Origin: Iris pallida
Taxonomy: Eukaryota > Streptophyta > Magnoliopsida > Asparagales > Iridaceae
Length of the DNA stretch: 64,000 bases
Reading direction: 5' to 3'
Assembly: GCA_029216955.1 (NCBI GenBank)
Contig: JANAVB010002199.1
Coordinates: 10,873,952-10,937,951 of the forward strand
A program made the position numbers and the translations under genes. Below, piece after piece: positions 58,479 through 64,000 of this stretch. Each line of letters begins with the position of its first letter. Position 1 is the stretch's first letter. Below the pieces are notes generated by a model that saw only the letters and a list, made by a program, of their open reading frames with translations, was not told the DNA's origin and made no database searches.

Positions 58479-58982
58479 TCAAGATGGGCGATAGATATTA
58501 ATCATCCCCATCTTGTTACATAGCTTTGACAGACTCAATAAACTAAGACCCTTAGTCAGACAGTCTGCAACTTGTTCTTTTGAGCGAACATGGTCAATCT
58601 TCAGTATCCCTTGTTCCAGCTTCTCCTTGATGAAGAATCGATCGATCTCAATGTGCTTCGTTCTGTCATGCTGAACTAGATTGTTAGCTATACTTATTGC
58701 AGCTTGACAATCTCTCAGAAGACGTAATGGTGCTCCCTTGTCCAGCTTCAACTCTGTCAGCAGTTCTCTTACCCATAGCAACTCTAACACTCCCAGAGCT
58801 ATTGCCATGTATTCTGCTTCAGCTGTCGATCGTGCTACCACTGGCTGTTTCTTGCTTCTCCATGAGACTAGGTTTCCTCCTACAAAAATACAGTACCCCG
58901 TGGTAGACCTTCTATCGTCTATGCAGCTTGCCCAGTCTGCATCGCAGTATCCCTCTACTTCTATGTGTCCATTCTTTTTGAA
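58479..58982 (-). pseudogene. Copia RNase H
   Basis: The minus-strand frame reads VARSTAEAEYMAIALGVLEL, LVQHDRTKHIEIDRFFIKEK and VADCLTKGL, the usual end of Copia pol. An upstream part (EGYCDADWA and STTGYCIFVGG) is separated from the RT by a TAG near 58985. Confidence 0.92.
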
Positions 58983-59600
58983 CTATAGTCCTTTTTCCGG
59001 CGTCCCTTTCAGATATCTCAAGATCTGAAACACTGCTTCTATATGACCCGTTCTTGGATCATGCATGTAGCGGCTCATTACACTCACCACAAATGAGATA
59101 TCCGGGCGAGTGTGCCCCAGATAAATCAATCTCCCTACAAGTCTTTGATACCTTTCACGATCAACAGGCTCTCCTTCTTCTGCTCCCAGCTTGCACTTCT
59201 GGTCAATTGGAGTTACTACTGCTTTGCATTCCAGCATCCCTGTCTCCTTTAGCAGATCTAGTACGTATTTTCTCTGTGAGAGAATAATTCCCTGTTCGTC
59301 GTCACATACCTCGATACCTAGAAAATACCTCATCGCTCCTAAATCCTTCACCTCAAACTCCTTCGCGAGTTTTGACTTCAGCTTAGTAATCTCGACTTCA
59401 TCATCACCAGTGATTATTATATCATTCACATATACAGTAAGTATAGTAATGTGGCCTCTTGTATGCTGGAGAAAGACCGTATGATCTGTATTTGTTTGAT
59501 GGTACCCCATGCCTGTAACAGCCTTTCTGAATCTGTCAAACCAGGCTCGAGAAGATTGCTTGAGTCCGTATAGTAAATTATCTAGTTTACACACTTTACC
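58983..59600 (-). pseudogene. Copia reverse transcriptase, catalytic residue changed
   Basis: The frame covers the second half of RT: LYGLKQSSRAWFDRF, FLQHTRGHITILTVY, YFLGIEVCDDEQGI, YQRLVGRLIYLGHTRPDISF and FQILRYLKGTPEKGL. The catalytic motif reads Y-V-N-D where active Copia enzymes have Y-V-D-D, a G-to-A change on the coding strand. It begins at 59600 where an LTR interrupts it. Confidence 0.93.
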
Positions 59601-62600
59601 TGTCACGACCCGCACCCACCGTGAGGGTACGAGTACGTAACAACGTCCAGCCTACACCGCAGTGTCGGCGGTAGAACGCTGTTCTAGGTCATGAACTATA
59701 ACTAGCATAATATGAATACTCTCCATAAGGAGGCCAACACAGAGGTACAATTCAATCACAATCTAAGGTAGAATGATAAAGATAGATAAACATGAAATCC
59801 AAAAGAGATACAGGAGATAGAAGTCTAAGTGTCTAAGATACATAATCCCAGAAATACATCTCAAAACTCAAATACAGTATTCCACAAGTAAATACAACTC
59901 CAGACAAAATGAAATAACTATCTAAACAACCTCTACTGTGTCTCCTCTAGGCTAGCAGGCAATCCCAGGCTATCTGTAAAATTTATCAACAGGTCCAGTC
60001 AGGACAGGAGCGAGCACAAAACATCTCACGCAGTTCATATCGAGTAAGGAAATATAAAGCATGCAATAGAGTAAAGTACATGAAACGCTGAAGAAGAAGA
60101 TATATGAAAAACAGTAGAGATTTTGATAACAGGAAATATCTAAATATGATAAGTAAGAACTGTAAGGAACATGTGATTTAGAGTACAATCTGGTTATGTA
60201 AACGGGCTAGGAAAATGCAATGGTAACTCCATTGTACGTGGGTGTACAATAGACATATACAATAGTTATCCAATGTTGTACAATAGGATTTGAGTACATA
60301 ACCAATTCTACTCTCCCTCCCCAATCAATACACAAGGATCCACTCCTGTTACGTTATCTTGCACAATAGTGTACAATGTTATACAATGGGTGTACAATAT
60401 TATACAATAGATGTACAATGTTATACAATAGTTGTACAATGTTATACAATAGAGTACAATGGTCTATCCCTGGGACTCATGTGATACTGAGAGTACAATA
60501 TGCACAAGGAGTATACAAGGATATAGGTATTCAATAAATACAATATGGAAGTGAAACGCACATCACAATATGTATCTAGTGAATACAAGGGGATAACATC
60601 CCAAAAGGAGATCCGTATAGTACCAATCCGTGATAACAATCGTGTCAGCATCAAGTACAGTAATCTAGAGCAAGAATATAAATCCAGACAAGTATGAAAC
60701 GGTCAGAGAATGTACTCGCCTGATATCTGAATGTCCAAGGTAAAGATACTGTCCGAGGAGAGGTGTCTGGCTCCTAATTGGAACAGCACAAGTCACAACA
60801 TGTCCAGAAGGATAATATAAAGCACTACAATGCATTCTACATGAATCTAGGTCAAACTAGGCCAAAGTCAACCCTTGGTCAACTCTGGTCAACTGCACTA
60901 GTCAAACTAGGTCAAACTAGGTCATGTCCTAACCCAGCAAGTCTTACTAGGCCTAACCAAGACTATCCTAGCAAGCACACATCAATACAAGGCTATACAA
61001 GCTAACATACACCCAACTCTATATAGCATGCAATTATTCAATACTCAAATAGGCAAGAATTTACATTGGATATACACTAGGTAATCTATTACTTTAAACT
61101 ATATATGTCTACACATATATACACATGCATATATTGGTATTCAACATTAGGTCTATAATCATGGCATTTCAAATGGTTATATAAACTTATATATTACAAC
61201 ACAATATGCTAACATATATATAATATACATACATAGCTAAGTTAACTGTATTCATAAATACTTATTTAAGAGGCTATGTGTGTGTATGTGAACATGGCAA
61301 AGGGGCAAGTGAGGGTTAAATGGGCATACATAGTGTATACATATCAAAGAGTGTCAAAGTGTAAGTGAACAAAGTGTCAAGTGTGATAGTGTCTACATAG
61401 TGTAAGGGGTACATGAGGTAATATAGGATTTGTGTTAACATAGAACATTACATCTCATTAACTTGTATATTGCATATATTACATCTATTATTACATTACA
61501 TTCATGCTTGCATTCATTCATCATTCATTTATTCTCTTGCACTACTATATGCACCATACATTACATACTATGGAACCTACATATTCATTACAAGCCATAC
61601 TTATACATGCTTACATTAGATAGGATACTTACACCTCATACATCATTTATTTAAACATTTACTCATGCTTGCATTCTCTATTTAATTACATAATGTATAT
61701 ACATTAACATGGGTTAAAATCAAATAGAACATTATATTACACATAAGGGTGCACAAAATGCATATGCCGAATAGTAACTCATACTAATAATCAATACTGT
61801 ACCATCTCAGCATGAATTAAAATCTAGGATTAAAGTATGTTATAGATCTATGTGTTAGCTTTCCGAAACTTCTAACGGATCGCGTTTTCGTTTCCGAAAA
61901 CTCCCGGAATCGCGAAAACACCGAGAACGCGTTTGTCTTTCGTACATCTGACACTTAAATAATTCTCCAGAAAGTTACAGAAAGAATTAGGCCTATTAAT
62001 ATATGTTTTTGGAAAGCTAACTTCAATACGCTTCTTTTAAAAAAAACGAAAGATTAAACCGAGCTTTGAGTTAGCAGTTATGACATTTCTAAGTTAGGGC
62101 TGAAATTAAAAACGTGGATAAAAATCATGACGGATTTGGGTAGTTTGAGACAAAAGAACACAAGTATATAACATAATATATCAAGAACTCACTCTCTACA
62201 CTAATATATATATATATATGAGACACTATAGAACACATCTCCAATACAAAAATATGAGATTAAACATGTAATAATTCATTCATACATAACAACAACACAT
62301 AGTGTGTCCAAATTTGGGGTTTTCCCATATGGACACAACCACAACACAAAGGACACTCCTATGACCTCTAAATGGACACGAAATGGAGATACAACCATGG
62401 GGGTCATTCCTATGGGTTCAAAATAGACCTATATGCATGAGGAAATAAAAAGGAGAAGGGATTTATACCTCCCGGTAGATCGAATCGAAGAAAAGCCTTC
62501 CCGGAGCGACACCGACACGTAGAGATTCCAAAAGGACACGAACGAGCTCCGAATCCTCCCAAACTTGGGTAGCTTCCTCCTTGGCTAGAATGGAGAAGGA

Positions 62601-63182
62601 AAGAAGAAGATTTGGTGGCGAAATGGAAGGATTTGGTGGAGAAATTGCTAGGGATTGCTCTCTAGGAATTTGGGGAAGAACAAGAGAGAGAGTGTGGATG
62701 AGATTAATGAAATGAACTTGAGCCTATCCTCTCCCAAAGTGGCTGGCCATATGGGGCTATTTGTCCTATTATGGTAAGGTCCAAAATGCCCCCACTAACC
62801 TATTCTATGAGTATTGGGAAAGGGCTAATTGGTTGGGGCTAAATTAGTCATTCTGAAGTCTCTAATCACACTAACATTATCCATAATAATTAGTCTAACC
62901 TCTAACTAAAATATTTCTATCATGTGGACTAAAATTAATATCATGTGGGCCATGCCTAACTAGTGTGTGGGTCCCACTAGAGTCAAACTACCTTCGGGTC
63001 CCCGTTTCAAGTCTGATTGAGTTGAAATTCGAACCCGACTCAAATAACCCCAAAACAATATCATAAATAATAAAATAAATTTCAACCCCAAAATAATATC
63101 ATAAATAATAAAATAAATTTTAAAAATATTCAAAAATGTATAATGACAAAAATACCCCTGTTTCAGAAAACTGGGGGTGACA
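59601..63182 (-). mobile_element. Large LTR of the TGTCACGACC family, inserted in the Copia RT
   Basis: The LTR is 3582 bp, starting TGTCACGACCCGCACCCACC and ending CTGGGGGTGACA. The left flank is TTACC (59596-59600). It is collinear with the 5.16-kb LTRs at its left end (ACTCTCCATAAGGAGGCCAA and a TCACAATCTA block) and diverges later. It contains the hairpin (59652-59674, one stem base changed G to A), the TACAATG tandem repeats, many GGACAC motifs (62300-62560) and an AT-rich end. The following AAATCTATCCACC and TTCGTCCTCGAAATT show that internal element sequence lies to the right. Confidence 0.85.
60220..60480. repeat. TGTACAATGTTATACAATAG tandem repeat in the LTR
   Basis: About ten units of TGTACAATRTTATACAAT with variable 18-22-bp spacing are interrupted by the conserved segment CCAATCAATACACAAGGATC (60333-60352). 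That segment also borders the repeat block of the giant LTRs (near 7033). Confidence 0.85.
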
Positions 63183-63339
63183 AATCTATCCACCTTAAAA
63201 AAAAATTCGTCCTCGAAATTAAAACAAAGCAATCACAGAAAACACATGCAGAAAACAATCTCATTCAAATACTTTTCAAAAAAAAAATCAGCAATAAAAA
63301 AAATCTCTTTGAGGCACATCAAACATTTGTAAATAAAAA
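63183..63339 (-). other. Internal-region fragment next to the LTR
   Basis: It starts AAATCTATCCACCTTAAAAA and TTCGTCCTCGAAATTAAAAC, the conserved end of chromovirus-type internal regions. About 110 bp of A-rich sequence follow with no gene. Confidence 0.6.
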
Positions 63340-63676
63340 CTGATACGTGTTCGATACGGACACAAAACCATCACAAAATCACACCTATCAAAGGTCAAAA
63401 TCAACAATCACCAACGCAATAAATATCAAAATAATTCAAAGAGGTCAAATGCAAAATATCCTTAGGCCAGAAATGACATTAAAATATCCTAATCACATGG
63501 TTAGGCTCTAGGTCAAACAGTCTCTAGGATTTCACTAGCAAAACATCAAAATCACAAGTCATAATTTTAAATAGTTTTAAAATGATTTAAAAATTACCAA
63601 AAATTATATCATGATTTAAATGTCAAATCAATAAATGATTAAAATTATAAAATTTCAAAATTACCCTCATTTTAGA
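63340..63676 (-). mobile_element. Terminal fragment of another LTR of the same superfamily
   Basis: It starts with GATACGTGTTCGATACGGACAC and ends GAACTGAGTGTTACA. It contains ATCACATGGTTAGGCTCTAGG and CACAAGTCATAATTTTAAAT, matching 11245-11432 of the giant LTR. About 700 bp between these two blocks in the giant LTR are absent here. Confidence 0.65.
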
Positions 63677-64000
63677 GAACTGAGTGTTACAAGTCTACCC
63701 ACCTTAGAAAAAATTTCATCCTCAAAATTAAAATGTTCATACTCCTTCTAGGTCAAACCCCCCACAATCAAAGTCTCAGAACTTAAACATTCATACGATT
63801 TAAAAGGATGACATACAGGGTTATGGCATACGGTGGTAGTGAAAGTCTCATCTAGGTATACTAGTCATGCTAAACCAAAACGGTCATATGGTATCAAAAC
63901 ACACAAGCAATCTAGGGTGCTAAACTAGAAAAGATACAGAAATAACAATCATCAAGACTGTAAGGCAGTCTACCATCCTATATGAAAACTGGTACTTATC
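63677..64000 (-). other. Start of the internal region of a giant-LTR relative
   Basis: AGTCTACCCACCTTAGAAAA, TTTCATCCTCAAAATTAAAATG and the stretch CTTCTAGGTCAAACCCCCCA match the internal edge at 11433-11510 in order. No gene is readable before the window ends. Confidence 0.65.

Noticed and set aside
1..64000. tRNA, rRNA or other structured RNA genes
   Set aside because: No cloverleaf with A and B boxes or rRNA-like segment was recognised by eye. The only tRNA-related sequence is the primer-site complement at 33007-33016.

Overview
The window looks like gene-poor, repeat-packed DNA from an angiosperm nuclear genome, probably a eudicot with a large genome. The evidence is the plant-only set of elements: a Tekay-type Ty3/gypsy chromovirus with a C-terminal chromodomain, Ty1/Copia gag-pol relics, L1-type LINE relics with plant RT and zf-RVT motifs, very large LTRs with almost no internal region, and Mutator-like elements with 9-bp target duplications. 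I can support only one ordinary host gene: an intronless C2-domain gene of the SRC2/BAP type at 37609-38205.

Layout. 1-346 is the end of a plus-strand Ty3-type LTR that cut into the env-like ORF of a plus-strand SIRE-like Copia element (347-1904, 3' LTR 1905-2973). That element had itself inserted into a decayed minus-strand Copia gag-pol (2974-4620). The LTR of this older Copia (4762-6276 plus 17656-17781) is split by an 11.4-kb non-autonomous element, 6277-17650. It has two LTRs of about 5.16 kb, only 1.05 kb between them, and a perfect GACTC target duplication. 17782-25344 is AT-rich and holds an LTR-like piece, a GC-cored TIR element, tandem repeats, a MITE and a GC-rich LINE ORF1 fragment.

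At 25345-37250 a decayed Copia is split by a nearly complete but mutated Tekay chromovirus (26450-35281, CCTAG target duplication). A 556-bp copy of the flanking host DNA sits between that chromovirus's 5' LTR and its primer site. The C2 gene follows at 37609-38205. 38766-40501 is the first of two Mutator-like elements filled with alternating palindromes.

40699-58250 is a minus-strand L1-type LINE broken by several insertions: a second large-LTR non-autonomous element (41468-48249), LTR fragments (48250-49300), a Copia LTR (about 49300-49618), and a solo LTR with a CTCCT duplication (51507-57108). The solo LTR carries the second palindrome-array element (53156-54764). 58260-59600 is the 3' part of another Copia, invaded by a further LTR of the TGTCACGACC family (59601-63182). 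The window ends in the internal region of a related element.

How the parts relate. The large-LTR elements form one superfamily. They share the LTR terminus TGTCACGACCCGCACCC, a U5-end hairpin whose stem has changed at both partners of a pair in one divergent copy, a 9-nt spacer, and the same TGGTGGCCCATGCAGG sequence where a primer-binding site should be. None encodes a usable polymerase here, so they probably depend on proteins from an autonomous relative. The features that most deserve a second look are the palindrome arrays, the U5 hairpin with the unusual primer site, and the flank duplication inside the chromovirus.
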